A stretch of DNA of 64,000 bases from contig JBGAUE010000002.1 in assembly GCA_044228795.1 (NCBI GenBank), forward strand, positions 124,001 to 188,000. Reading direction: 5' to 3'. The DNA comes from M0108 sp044228795 (GTDB taxonomy: Bacteria; Pseudomonadota; Gammaproteobacteria; Chromatiales; Chromatiaceae). Every line of letters starts with the position of its first letter. Within the stretch, counting starts at the first letter, position 1. Both the position numbers and the translations under genes were made by a program. The notes beneath the pieces were generated by a model, which saw nothing but the letters and a program-made list of their open reading frames with translations, was not told the origin of the DNA and did not search any database. Shown piece by piece: positions 25,461-34,478 of the stretch.

Positions 25461-26123
25461 CTAATCCGGGTGGCCCGGGCACAACTCCGCCAGGCAACAA
25501 ACCCCGCATCGGGGCCGGGTGCGGCAGGTCTCCTTGCCGTGGCGAACAATGAGGGCGTGGTATTCGTTGAAGAGGGCAAGGTCCGGTCCCAGAGCCACCT
25601 GAAGGCCATGACGAATGGTCTCATAGCCCTCGTTACCATCGAGTTCGCCCAGGCGCGCGAGGAGTCGCCGGGTATAGGCATCGACGACAAAGACAGGCCG
25701 GTCAAAGGCGTAGAGGAGCATGTCGTCGGCCGTCTCGAGGCCAACGCCCTTAATGGTCAGCAGTAGGTGCCTCAGTTCGGACGTGGCGAGCCGGGATAGG
25801 CCGTCCAGCTCCCCATGGGCAAGATAGGCGGTACAGAAGGCCCGCAATCGCTGGGCCTTGAGGTTGAAATAGCCCACGGGCCTTAGGCGTTCAGCAAGTT
25901 CCGGTTCAGGCAGGGCGAGGATGGCAGAGGCCGTCAAGGCCCCCAGGGTGCCGAGATTCTTCAGGCCGCGCTCGACATTCGTCCAGGAGGTATTCTGGGT
26001 AAGCACGGCTCCCACCATGACCTCGAAGGGCGTGTCAGCCGGCCACCAATTCTGGGGGCCATAGGTGGCGAGCAGGGCCTCGAAGACCGCCAGCAGGCGG
26101 TCCCGCTCCATGCTCAATGTCAT
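25461..26123 (-). CDS. Endonuclease III-like DNA glycosylase (HhH-GPD, Fe-S)
   Basis: The 220-residue protein has a helix-hairpin-helix (TIKGVGLETADDML, about 125-138) followed by VFVVDAYTRRLL with the catalytic Asp, and a C-terminal [4Fe-4S] loop with the cysteine pattern C-x6-C-x2-C-x5-C (CRTRPRCGVCCLAELC; one extra Cys). The Lys nucleophile position of true Nth is not clearly kept, and the ETADDMLLYA form resembles the MagIII-like branch that removes alkylated bases, so monofunctional glycosylase activity is plausible. It lies five bases after the GlgC-like gene, on the same strand. Confidence 0.8.
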   Translation of the reverse strand: MTLSMERDRLLAVFEALLATYGPQNWWPADTPFEVMVGAVLTQNTSWTNVERGLKNLGTLGALTASAILALPEPELAERLRPVGYFNLKAQRLRAFCTAYLAHGELDGLSRLATSELRHLLLTIKGVGLETADDMLLYAFDRPVFVVDAYTRRLLARLGELDGNEGYETIRHGLQVALGPDLALFNEYHALIVRHGKETCRTRPRCGVCCLAELCPGHPD

Positions 26124-26128
26124 CTCAC

Positions 26129-27325
26129 TCAGAATTTGTAGCCCTTAGGGATGACTACCAGGCCACCCGCGGTGATCTGGAAACGCGCCCGATCCGCCGC
26201 GGGATCGATGCCGATACTGGTATCCGGTGGCACCTCCACCTCCTTATCGATGATGCAGCGTCGTAAGTGCGACCGTTCCCCGACCGAAACGCCACTGAAC
26301 AGGATGGCGTCCTCGACGATGGCGCCGTCCATCACCCGCACCCGCGTAAAGAGGATGGAATGATTGACACCACCGCCGCTGACTACGGTACCGGCCGCCA
26401 GCATGGAGTTGACGAAGATCCCCTCGGTACCGGACAGGCCAGGCACGGTGCGTGCCGGCGGATTCTGGCCTTGGGCGGTAAAGATCTCCCAATCATGCTG
26501 GTAAAGGTTGAGGGGGGGATCACGCTCCAGGAGGGCCATATTGGCATCGTAGTATTCATCGATACTGCGCAGGTCATTCCAGTAGCGATCCGGAGAAACC
26601 CGACCGCGTTCACCGCCAAAACGATAGACACAGACCTCGTGGTTACCCGCCAGGTTGGCGACGGCCGCGGGCACCGGGACCTGATCGGCAGCGACCACGG
26701 CCTCCGCCGACTCCAGCATGCCGAGCAGAAAGTCCTTGTCGAAGAGATAGACCCCCATGGGGGCGCAACCGGCACCCGAGGCGACGGCCTCCGCCGGGGT
26801 GAGACCGCTCACCCGGTCCTCGCCGGCCAGATCAAAGGCCATCGCGGGTTTGGGCCCACTATCCGGGCCGCGGCAGGCGGCAGTGATGACCGCGCCGCGC
26901 TCCCGGTGGTACCGGATCAACTCGGCATAGTCCATGCGATAGATAAGATCACCGTCCAGGGTCAGCACGAAGCGCTCGGCGTTACGTTCAATGAGGTAGC
27001 GATTCTGGCGCATGGCGCTGAAAAGACCCCCGTACCAATCAGAGCCCTCACGCATCTGGGGGGGAATGGGGGTGATGTATTCCCCGAGTTCCGGGTGGAA
27101 AATAGACCAGCCATCGCGCAGATGCTTCTGCAAGGAATGGGACTTCCACTGCGTCAGCACCAGGATCTGGCGCAGCCCGGAGTGGAGACAATTGGCGAGG
27201 GTAAAATCGATGACGCGAAACTTGCCGCCGAAGGGCACGGCGGCCTTGGCCCGATGCAGGGTAAGAGGCGTCAGGCATTCATCCTGGCCAGTAGCCTTCA
27301 CGATAGTCAATGTCTGGGCAGGCAT
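26129..27325 (-). CDS. GlgC-like ADP-glucose pyrophosphorylase paralog, probably catalytically impaired
   Basis: The 398-residue protein aligns along its whole length with glucose-1-phosphate adenylyltransferase: RAKAAVPFGGKFRVIDF at 25-41, HSLQKHLRDGWSIFHPELGEY, GDLIYRMDY at 125-133, and a C-terminal left-handed beta-helix. However the nucleotide loop, normally AGGxGxRL, reads ATGQDECL (11-18); the GTADA segment reads GGLFSAMRQ; and the EKP motif carrying the sugar-phosphate Lys is replaced by GLTPAE (about 174-179). The reading frame is uninterrupted, so this is a divergent gene, not a broken one. Like firmicute GlgD or plant large subunits it may regulate a catalytic GlgC encoded elsewhere. 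Confidence 0.8.
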   Translation of the reverse strand: MPAQTLTIVKATGQDECLTPLTLHRAKAAVPFGGKFRVIDFTLANCLHSGLRQILVLTQWKSHSLQKHLRDGWSIFHPELGEYITPIPPQMREGSDWYGGLFSAMRQNRYLIERNAERFVLTLDGDLIYRMDYAELIRYHRERGAVITAACRGPDSGPKPAMAFDLAGEDRVSGLTPAEAVASGAGCAPMGVYLFDKDFLLGMLESAEAVVAADQVPVPAAVANLAGNHEVCVYRFGGERGRVSPDRYWNDLRSIDEYYDANMALLERDPPLNLYQHDWEIFTAQGQNPPARTVPGLSGTEGIFVNSMLAAGTVVSGGGVNHSILFTRVRVMDGAIVEDAILFSGVSVGERSHLRRCIIDKEVEVPPDTSIGIDPAADRARFQITAGGLVVIPKGYKF

Positions 27326-27447
27326 GGCTCTCCTTTGAATGGGCTAGACAGGGGAATTTAGGCCGATGACGACCGCGCGCAGTCTAACCCATCCCGTCGG
27401 GAGGGGCGAGGAAATCGCCTTACTCCCCGGCCTCACCAGACCCGGGG

Positions 27448-30234
27448 CTAACCCGTGTTCCGCACTCCGGCAGCAATGGCATTGATGGACCTGAGCAGGG
27501 GATCCAGCCACTGCTCCCGCTCCTCGGGCGTAGGTCCATGACGGTAGCGTTCCAGGAGAACGACCTGGATGTGATTAAGCGGGTCCAGGTAGATGTTGCG
27601 GCGCGCCAGGGAGAGCTGGAGTTCCGGGGTCTCCTCCATCAACTGATGTTGTCCGGAGATATTGAGGATCTGGAAGACGGTGCGATTGTATTCCTCGCGG
27701 ATACGGCGATGGGTCAGTTCGGCCTGGTGGCGGTCCTGGGCCAAACGCAGATATTGCTCGGCGATGTGCGGCTCAGCCTTGAAGAGGGCCATCTGGGTAT
27801 TGCTCAAGAGGGCGCGGAAAAAGGGCCAATCCTGATACATCTTCTGTAACTTGGCCAGGCGCTCCAATCCATCGCCGCGCCAGCGCTCCAGAGCGGTACC
27901 CAGGCTATACCAGGCCGGCAGGGTATGACGCGACTGGGCCCAGCCAAAGACCCAGGGTATGGCGCGAATGGAGGTCAGGGAGCGGTCGGCCTGCTTACGG
28001 TGCGAGGGCCGGGAGCCGATGTTGAGCAGGGCGATGGCGTCCATCGGCGTGACTTCGTAGAAGTAGTCCAGGGTGCCCGGGGCCTTGATGAGATCCCGGT
28101 AGGCCTCCTCGCCAAACCGGGACAGCTCATCAAGGATGCCGATATAGTCGTTGCGATCGGGATTTGGCTCCTCGATCAGGCAGCGGCTGGCGAGAATGAG
28201 GCCGCTGATACCCATGGTCAACTCGTAGCGGGCCGTCTCTGGGTTAGCGTAGCGGTAGGACAGCACCTCGCCCTGCTCGGTAAACTTAATCTGACCGTGG
28301 ACTGTGCCCGGCGGCTGGGCCAGGATCGCCTCGTAGGTAGGACCACCGCCGCGCCCGACGGTGCCGCCGCGGCCATGGAAGAGACGGCAGGAGATACCTC
28401 GCTCGTTAGCTAGGGCGATGAGCTTACGTTGGGCCTCGTAAAGATGCCAGGTGGAGGCGAGGATGCCGCCATCCTTGCAGGAATCCGAGTACCCCAGCAT
28501 CACGTCCTGCTGATTACCGGAGGCCTTGAGTAGGGCCGCATAGGTCGGATCATCGAAGAGGGTGGTCATGACCTGGTCGATGTGACCCAGATCCTCGATG
28601 GTCTCGAAGAGCGGGCTAACGCGAATGTCACGGAACCAGCCGCGATTATCACGCCCCGCCAGGCCCGCCAACCGAGCCAGCAGCATGACCTCCATCACAT
28701 GGCTAGCGCAGTGGGTCATGGAGATGACGTACTCGCCGAAAGCCTCGGGGCTGATCTCCGCCCGCAACCTCGCCATGACCTCGAAGACCTCCAGGGTCTC
28801 CCGGGTCTCGGCGGTTAGGGTAGGCTTGTCGATATGGAAGGGGTGCGGGTGGGCAATGGCCTCCGCCAGGGCCACCAGCCTCTGATCCTCGGTCAAGGCC
28901 TGGTAATAGGGGGCGCCGGGTTGGCGAGCAAAGAGTTCAGAGACCGCTGCAGTGTGGCGCGAGGATTCCTGGCGCAGATCGAGGTGCATCAGGTGGAAGC
29001 CGAAGCTTTCGGCGAGGCGAATCAGATCCTGTAAAGGCCCGGCGGCGGCACTGGCATCGCCGTGGCTTATCAGGGAATCACGAATCAGGTAGAGGTCCTG
29101 GCGAAAATCCGCCGCATCGGCATAACCCAGGGGCAGGTCCTCGGGTTCGGAGGCGATGCGGGCACGCACCCGCGCCAGATTCGTCCGCAGGCGATGGCGG
29201 ATGATAGCCAGCTTGCGCCGATAGGGTTCGTGAATGAAGCGGCGCAGATTCTCGCCCATGGTCTCGACCCAGTAGCCCTCATCGGCGTCCAGGCCATCGA
29301 TAAAGGCCGGCGCGGGCTGACAGAGGGTGTCGCAGTGACTGAGCATGCGACCCAGGTCGCCGACCCGTTCGATATATTCCTGGAGCACCAACTCATGATG
29401 CATGCGCACGGCCAGGGCCGTGGTCTCGGGCTTGACGAAGGGGTTGCCATCACGATCGCCACCAATCCAGGAACCGAAGCGGATGAAGCTGGGCACCTGG
29501 ATACCGGCCTCGGCGCCATACATCCGCCGTATCACCCGCTCTAGGTTGGCATAGACCCGAGGCACGGCCTGGAAGAGGGATTCGCGGAAGAAATAGAGCC
29601 CCTGGCGCACCTCGTCCGTCACCTGGGGCTTATGCACCCGCACCTCGTCCGTCTTCCAGAGGATCTGGATCTGGGCAAGGATGGCGCCGAGCTTTTCCTC
29701 CGCCTCGTCCTCGTTAAGGCGACGCGTTCGCAAATCCTGAGCCAGGAGGAAGATGCGGCGGAAGGTCTCCAGGATGGTGCGGCGCTTGGCTTCGGTGGGA
29801 TGGGCCGTGAATACCGGCAAATAAACCAATTGTGAGAGCAGGCTCTGAAAACGCTCAGGGCTGACCCCCGCGGCCTTGAACTCGCGCACCGTATGATCGA
29901 AGGAACCCAGCCACAGGGGGCCGCCCTCGCTGACCTGGTCCATGCGGTGCCGGTAACCATGTACCTCCTCGGCAGTACTGACCAGACCGAAGTAAATCGT
30001 AAAGGAGCGGATAATCTCGGCCAGGGTTTGAGGGTCCAGGCCTTCGATCTTATGCAGGAGTTCATCAAGCCGCGCCGGATCAGGACGCTCGCGTAGCCGG
30101 GCGAAGCCCTCCCGCAGGCGCTCCACCATCACCAACACTCGCTTAGGGCTGTGCTCGCGGAGGACCTCGCCCAAGAGGGCGGTAAACAAATCGATATCGC
30201 GCCGTAGATCGTCTTCGGAGGCTTGGTGATCCAT
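27448..30234 (-). CDS. ppc: Phosphoenolpyruvate carboxylase
   Basis: The 928-residue enzyme fixes bicarbonate onto PEP to give oxaloacetate, refilling the TCA cycle. Landmarks include VFTAHPTEAKRRT (catalytic His), GSWIGGDRDGNPFV, GYSDSCKDGG, FHGRGGTVGRGGGP and the invariant C-terminal end RNTG. Length is normal. A GC-rich inverted repeat (CCCCGG and CCGGGG, 27425-27447) begins at the stop codon and may help termination although it lacks a T-run. The upstream 284 bases to the sulfur globule gene have no gene. Ribosome binding site before ATG 30234 is weak. Confidence 0.97.
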   Translation of the reverse strand: MDHQASEDDLRRDIDLFTALLGEVLREHSPKRVLVMVERLREGFARLRERPDPARLDELLHKIEGLDPQTLAEIIRSFTIYFGLVSTAEEVHGYRHRMDQVSEGGPLWLGSFDHTVREFKAAGVSPERFQSLLSQLVYLPVFTAHPTEAKRRTILETFRRIFLLAQDLRTRRLNEDEAEEKLGAILAQIQILWKTDEVRVHKPQVTDEVRQGLYFFRESLFQAVPRVYANLERVIRRMYGAEAGIQVPSFIRFGSWIGGDRDGNPFVKPETTALAVRMHHELVLQEYIERVGDLGRMLSHCDTLCQPAPAFIDGLDADEGYWVETMGENLRRFIHEPYRRKLAIIRHRLRTNLARVRARIASEPEDLPLGYADAADFRQDLYLIRDSLISHGDASAAAGPLQDLIRLAESFGFHLMHLDLRQESSRHTAAVSELFARQPGAPYYQALTEDQRLVALAEAIAHPHPFHIDKPTLTAETRETLEVFEVMARLRAEISPEAFGEYVISMTHCASHVMEVMLLARLAGLAGRDNRGWFRDIRVSPLFETIEDLGHIDQVMTTLFDDPTYAALLKASGNQQDVMLGYSDSCKDGGILASTWHLYEAQRKLIALANERGISCRLFHGRGGTVGRGGGPTYEAILAQPPGTVHGQIKFTEQGEVLSYRYANPETARYELTMGISGLILASRCLIEEPNPDRNDYIGILDELSRFGEEAYRDLIKAPGTLDYFYEVTPMDAIALLNIGSRPSHRKQADRSLTSIRAIPWVFGWAQSRHTLPAWYSLGTALERWRGDGLERLAKLQKMYQDWPFFRALLSNTQMALFKAEPHIAEQYLRLAQDRHQAELTHRRIREEYNRTVFQILNISGQHQLMEETPELQLSLARRNIYLDPLNHIQVVLLERYRHGPTPEEREQWLDPLLRSINAIAAGVRNTG

Positions 30235-30518
30235 CTGGGGTTCCAGACCGCCTAGACCGGCGGGGAGGCATGAGAGGGTAGCGACATGTTAACCCGGCCT
30301 GGTAGGCCAGGAATACCTGGGACGAGCCAAACTGCTCGACCCGACAAGGGGCTAACAGGCTGTGGGAACTTCCAGCGGGCGCGGACTACAACCCTGCTAT
30401 TAGAGGGCCATCGCGTTGCGAAGGTTGCGCCGGGACGAATATAGGGAATGGGCAGGGAGCGGAGGTGCGCTCTGGTGGGCGCGCCCCGCGCCGGAGCGGC
30501 GCAGGGCTTTTTCAGAGG

Positions 30519-30851
30519 CTAGTTAGTGGTCTTGGCGGCCGGAGCCGCGGGGGCAGCAGCTCCCCAGCCCGGATAGCCATAGCCAGGATAGCCCCAGCCA
30601 TAAGGGCTGCCCCAGCCACCGTAGTAGGGGTTGCCCCAGCCCCCATAATAGGGATAGCCCCCATAATAAGGATAACCCCCATAATAGGGATAACCACCCC
30701 CATACCAGGGCTCGTCCCAACCCCAAGGCCCACCACCACCCCAGTTACGCATGGAGTTAAAGGGACCAAAGAAGGCATTGGCGGAGAAGGATGCCATGAC
30801 AGAGGATCCGGCGATGGCGGCGGCAAGCAGCAAACGTCTGTTGATCGACAT
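30519..30851 (-). CDS. Putative sulfur globule protein (Gly/Tyr/Pro-rich secreted protein)
   Basis: The 110-residue precursor has a signal peptide with cleavage after ANA at residue 26, leaving FFGPF at the mature end. The rest is almost wholly Gly, Tyr, Pro and Trp, with about three and a half tandem YYGGYP units and further YYGGW units, ending in an Ala/Pro-rich tail. This composition and layout match the SgpA/B/C envelope proteins that coat periplasmic sulfur globules in purple sulfur bacteria. GAGGAGA lies seven bases before ATG 30851. It stands alone, with an FNR-like box and an inverted repeat upstream. The alternative is another structural Gly-rich periplasmic protein. Confidence 0.65.
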   Translation of the reverse strand: MSINRRLLLAAAIAGSSVMASFSANAFFGPFNSMRNWGGGGPWGWDEPWYGGGYPYYGGYPYYGGYPYYGGWGNPYYGGWGSPYGWGYPGYGYPGWGAAAPAAPAAKTTN

Positions 30852-30951
30852 GGTTGTGTCTCCTCAAGATCTGGAGTGAAAAGCGCGGTCCCCATGCACC
30901 ATTGCCGAGGTCCGTCGCTAAAAAGAATACTATCACCCCTGCCAGAGGATA

Positions 30952-30965
30952 TTGACATCAATCAA
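30952..30965. promoter_or_regulatory. FNR-like box upstream of the sulfur globule gene
   Basis: TTGAC, four bases, ATCAA differs from the FNR consensus TTGAT-N4-ATCAA at one base. It is centred about 107 bases before the start codon at 30851. With Fnr encoded in the same window, oxygen control of this gene is plausible but inferred. Confidence 0.5.
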
Positions 30966-30992
30966 TATCAGTACATTTTGGTTTACTGATAT
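30965..30992. promoter_or_regulatory. Inverted repeat between the helicase and sulfur globule genes
   Basis: ATATCAGTA and TACTGATAT form a perfect nine-base inverted repeat around a ten-base AT-rich centre, abutting the FNR-like box. It could be an operator for the sulfur globule gene, or a weak hairpin ending the helicase transcript (whose stop is 17 bases away); there is no T-run, so an operator is favoured. Confidence 0.45.
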
Positions 30993-31008
30993 ACAGCCCC
31001 GATTACAA

Positions 31009-33189
31009 CTAACTGGAAGAGGGCGGTCGACGGGGCTTGAGTCCCCTGGGTGGATCTGGGCGGCGATCCCCTCCCGGATCATGTCCCTCTGGCCTCAACT
31101 CGCGGGGCTTGAAGGGCCGCTTGCCCGTACCCCGGTCCTCCGCCCCAACTCCAGCCAGACTGATATTCAGCCGCTTCCCGCGCACGAAGACACCGCGCAG
31201 ATGCTGGAAGATCTCGCGCGGCATGCCCTCAGGCAGATCGACCAGGCTATGGTCCTCCTCGATGGCAATGCGGCCGATGAAGCGACCCTCAAGCCCGGCC
31301 TCGTTGGCAATGGCGCCCACGATTTCGCGCGGGGCCACCCCATCGCGATGGCCAACCTCGATGCGGTAACTCACCAGGCCCGCGTTATCACGCTCGCGCC
31401 GGCCGAAACCCCGATCCTCGCCTGGGCCTGCCTCCCGCCGCGGCTCTAACTTGTCACCGAAGCCGCCCGCCGCCGGGCGCTCCAGGTGCGACTCGGGGTG
31501 AGGGGAACGCTCGGGACGAACCGGGCGCGGCGGCCGCTCGCCCTTTTCGAGGCGTACGGCCCGTTCCGGACGCGCGGGGCGCTCCGGGCGATCCTGATGC
31601 TTCGGATGCTCACCAGCGGCACCCTCACGCGGAGGCGGGGCTTGGCGATCAGGCCGCTCCGAGCGCTCTGGACGCTCCGGTCGTCCCGGTGGTTGACTCG
31701 GCCCGCGCTCTGAACGCCCGGCAGGCTCCCAGCGCGGCACTCGTTCGAAGCGCCCGCCTCGCTCGGGAGCCCCCTCACCGCGCTCAAATCGTTCCGGTCG
31801 GTCCTCGCGCCGCTTGAACTTAGGTTTGGGCGCCTGCTCCAGTTCGGCCTCCAATTGCAGCGGGCGCTCGCGCTGGGCCAGAAAGGTCAGGGCGGCAGCG
31901 ATATCCATAGCCTCCAGTTCGCCCTCGCGGGCCATGCGGGCCACGACCCGGTAGAAGAAGTCCAGATCGGCCTCCGCCAGGGTCTTGGTAACCATGGAGG
32001 TGAAACGTTCGATGCGATGGGCACTGAGGTCTGCTGCCGTCGGTACCGCCAACTCAGGAATACTGCGGCGAATGGTGCGCTCAATGGCCTTTAGCAGATG
32101 ACGCTCCCGGGGCTCGACAAAGAGCAGGGCCCGGCCCTCGCGCCCGGCACGCCCGGTGCGGCCGATGCGATGCACATAGGCGCCTGGGTCCGTGGGGATA
32201 TCGTAGTTGACCACCAGGCTCAAGCGCTCCAGGTCCAGGCCCCGCGCCGCCACATCGGTGGCTACCAGGATGTCCAGGCGGCCACGTTTGAGACGTTCCA
32301 CGGTGCGTTCGCGCTCGGACTGGGTCATGTCGCCGTTGAGAGGCTCGGCGTTGAAGCCATGGGCGGCCAGTTTTTCCGCCACCTCCAGGGTCTGGAGCTT
32401 GGTACGCACAAAGACCAGCATGGCATCGAAGTTCTCCACCTCCAGCACCCGCGTCAGCACATCCAGCTTATGGAAGCGGGTCACCAGGCAGTGATACTGA
32501 TCGATAGTGTCCACCGTCTCGGTGGCCGCCACCAGCCGCACCTCCACCGGATCGTGCAAATGGGCATGGGCGACCCGGCGGATGGCGCTGGGCATGGTGG
32601 CGGAGAAGAGGGCCATCTGCCGCTCGGCTGGGGTCCGTTCGAGAATCCATTCGATGTCCTCGGCAAAGCCCATGTCCAGCATCTCGTCGGCTTCGTCCAG
32701 CACCAGGGTGCTCAGGCCCATCAGGTCCAGGGTGCCCCGGCGCAGATGGTCCATGACCCGCCCCGGGGTGCCGACGATGACATGCACGCCGCGCTCCAGA
32801 GCGCGCGCCTGGAGGCCAAAACTCGAGCCGCCATAAAGTGGCAGGACATGAAAGCCGCGCAGGCCGCGGGCGTAGGTCTGGAAGGCCTCCGCCACCTGCA
32901 GGGCCAATTCCCGGGTCGGTGTCAGAACCAGCACCTGGGGCCTGGGCCCGGTATCCAGTTCGACCCGGCTGATGAGCGGCAGGGCAAAAGCCGCCGTCTT
33001 ACCCGTGCCCGTCTGGGCCTGGCCCAGGAGGTCGCGCCCCTGTAGCAGGTGAGGAATGCACTGGCACTGGATGGGCGTCGGGGTCTCGTAGCCGAGCGTC
33101 TGAACGGTAGCCAGGACGGCTGGAGCCAGCCCGAGTTGATCGAAACCCTCGCACTCGGTTAGGGGTTCCATGGTGGATGCGGATTCCAT
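31009..33189 (-). CDS. deaD: DEAD-box RNA helicase (DeaD/CsdA type) with long Arg/Pro/Glu-rich linker
   Basis: The 726-residue protein has a complete helicase core (about 12-380): AQTGTGKT (motif I), PTRELA, TPGR, DEAD in VLDEADEMLDMGF, SAT, and HRIGRTGRAGREG (motif VI). Residues about 605-680 form a DbpA-type RNA-binding domain (GRFIGRIAIEEDHSLVDLPEG). Between them is an unusual disordered stretch of about 140 residues built from RPER, RSER and RPDR units. GAGGTG precedes ATG 33189 by about ten bases. It unwinds RNA in ribosome assembly and cold adaptation. The linker likely adds nonspecific RNA binding or phase separation. Confidence 0.92.
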   Translation of the reverse strand: MESASTMEPLTECEGFDQLGLAPAVLATVQTLGYETPTPIQCQCIPHLLQGRDLLGQAQTGTGKTAAFALPLISRVELDTGPRPQVLVLTPTRELALQVAEAFQTYARGLRGFHVLPLYGGSSFGLQARALERGVHVIVGTPGRVMDHLRRGTLDLMGLSTLVLDEADEMLDMGFAEDIEWILERTPAERQMALFSATMPSAIRRVAHAHLHDPVEVRLVAATETVDTIDQYHCLVTRFHKLDVLTRVLEVENFDAMLVFVRTKLQTLEVAEKLAAHGFNAEPLNGDMTQSERERTVERLKRGRLDILVATDVAARGLDLERLSLVVNYDIPTDPGAYVHRIGRTGRAGREGRALLFVEPRERHLLKAIERTIRRSIPELAVPTAADLSAHRIERFTSMVTKTLAEADLDFFYRVVARMAREGELEAMDIAAALTFLAQRERPLQLEAELEQAPKPKFKRREDRPERFERGEGAPERGGRFERVPRWEPAGRSERGPSQPPGRPERPERSERPDRQAPPPREGAAGEHPKHQDRPERPARPERAVRLEKGERPPRPVRPERSPHPESHLERPAAGGFGDKLEPRREAGPGEDRGFGRRERDNAGLVSYRIEVGHRDGVAPREIVGAIANEAGLEGRFIGRIAIEEDHSLVDLPEGMPREIFQHLRGVFVRGKRLNISLAGVGAEDRGTGKRPFKPRELRPEGHDPGGDRRPDPPRGLKPRRPPSSS

Positions 33190-33542
33190 GGGGGATACAC
33201 CTCGGGGACCTGGGAATGGAAATAGAGAGACGGTGACGCGGACAGCAGCCGGTCCCGGCTAGGGCAAGCCGTCGCATGGCAGCAGTCCGAATTCGACCGA
33301 TTAAATTAGCACGATCTGGCGAGGGACACACGGGCAAATTACCGCCAGGTCAAATTAGCGCCACCTCGGCAGGCTCCACGTCTCGGAAAGCGCGCGGCAA
33401 CTTACCCGCCAGCAAGTCCCATGCTCAGGGTCAGACTTCTTGAGTTGTTGTCAGCAACCTTGTGCTTGAACAAAAAGTTGCCTCACCACCCCGCCACCCT
33501 CGCCGTTGGTCGGCGTTAGGCGCGGATAGGTGAGCCGCTGCT
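33190..33542. other. Intergenic region upstream of deaD
   Basis: This 353-base stretch has no supported gene. It shows two close repeats of CAAATTA(C/G)CGCC around 33335-33363 and should contain the deaD promoter and a leader of the kind seen in cold-shock genes. No defined structure was recognised. Confidence 0.4.
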
Positions 33543-34355
33543 TCACAGCTGATTTTGCATGATGAGGAACCAGGGACGCCGGGGCACCTCCTGCAGGTGG
33601 CCCGCGCCGTCGAGTTCCAGGGTGCTCTTGGACACGGAATTGCGGACGTTACCGCCAATGACCTCCAGGCTCTGGTCCTGCTTCCCGACCACGAGATCGC
33701 AATGGAGGTTGGCCCCCTTGAGGGCCTCAGGACTGGTGTAGCCATTGAAGGTGGCAAGGTGATAAGGGCCCCGGGAGGAGCAGATCAGATCACCGGGGTT
33801 CGGGCTGTAGTCCGCAACCCGCCGGGGGACGAAGTAGCGCCCGGGGTAGTCGGACTGATCGATGAGGCGCGCGAGATAGACCCAGTGGGCTGAAGCCGGG
33901 GGAAACTGACTCTCGGGAACACCCACCTCCCGCATGACCCAGGTCAAGAAGGCGGCGGACCAGGGTTGCTGGCAATCCCTGCCATCCAGCCTGGGTTTTC
34001 CCGCCGCGCGCCAGTAGTAGTTGACCCGGCCGCTATAGGGTCCATCGTCGTCTTCCCAGGCCCCGACATGCGGGATACTCTCCTCGCCGCCTTTGAAGAC
34101 CACAGTCTGGCGTCCGAAGAAGTCCCACTCCTGGTTAGCACGGGCGATGATGGCCTGTTTGACGCCTGGGTTAGGCGCCGGCGGGGGACCAATAGGCCGC
34201 CCCGCCCAGGTCTTAGCGCCTTCATCTGGCGGGGGGGCTGTCGCACAGCCGATAAGGGCGAGACAGAGCAGGAGGCCGATGACCAGCCTGGGTGTTGTAA
34301 CCCAGGATGCGGGAACAGATCCCGGCATGGCCAGGACGGGGGGTTGGGTGGGCAC
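33543..34355 (-). CDS. DUF2272 lipoprotein
   Basis: The 270-residue protein starts with GTG 34355 (AGGAGA eight bases upstream) and has a lipoprotein signal with a lipobox ending LALIGC (Cys 37). The remainder is a DUF2272 domain: PWSAAFLTWVMREVGVPESQF, PGDLICSSRG and HCDLVVGKQDQSLEVIGGNV. The order resembles NlpC/P60-CHAP cysteine peptidases, but the usual catalytic Cys position in the first motif is Ser/Ala, so enzymatic activity is doubtful. It is downstream of a large secreted protein on the same strand with a 123-base gap. Confidence 0.8.
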   Translation of the reverse strand: MPTQPPVLAMPGSVPASWVTTPRLVIGLLLCLALIGCATAPPPDEGAKTWAGRPIGPPPAPNPGVKQAIIARANQEWDFFGRQTVVFKGGEESIPHVGAWEDDDGPYSGRVNYYWRAAGKPRLDGRDCQQPWSAAFLTWVMREVGVPESQFPPASAHWVYLARLIDQSDYPGRYFVPRRVADYSPNPGDLICSSRGPYHLATFNGYTSPEALKGANLHCDLVVGKQDQSLEVIGGNVRNSVSKSTLELDGAGHLQEVPRRPWFLIMQNQL

Positions 34356-34478
34356 GACATCGTCTCCTAGACGGGGCTAAAGGGTCGGTGGGCATCAGGC
34401 CAACCGCCATGGGCATGGGCTACGCAGCCGCCGGTTGGCGTGGGGCCTGAGTTATAGGGACCAGAAAGGGCCCGGCTA

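Noticed and set aside
26267..27361. A 364-residue plus-strand frame opposite the GlgC-like gene
   Set aside because: Antisense shadow with no domain features; the minus-strand frame has the family alignment.
30465..30520. GCGCC/GGCGC hairpin followed by TTTTT on the plus strand
   Set aside because: It has terminator form but points in the plus direction, where no gene precedes it.
30560..30710. Regular short repeats that could suggest a repeat array or CRISPR
   Set aside because: They are codon repeats of the Gly/Tyr/Pro-rich protein (YYGGYP) with no spacers.
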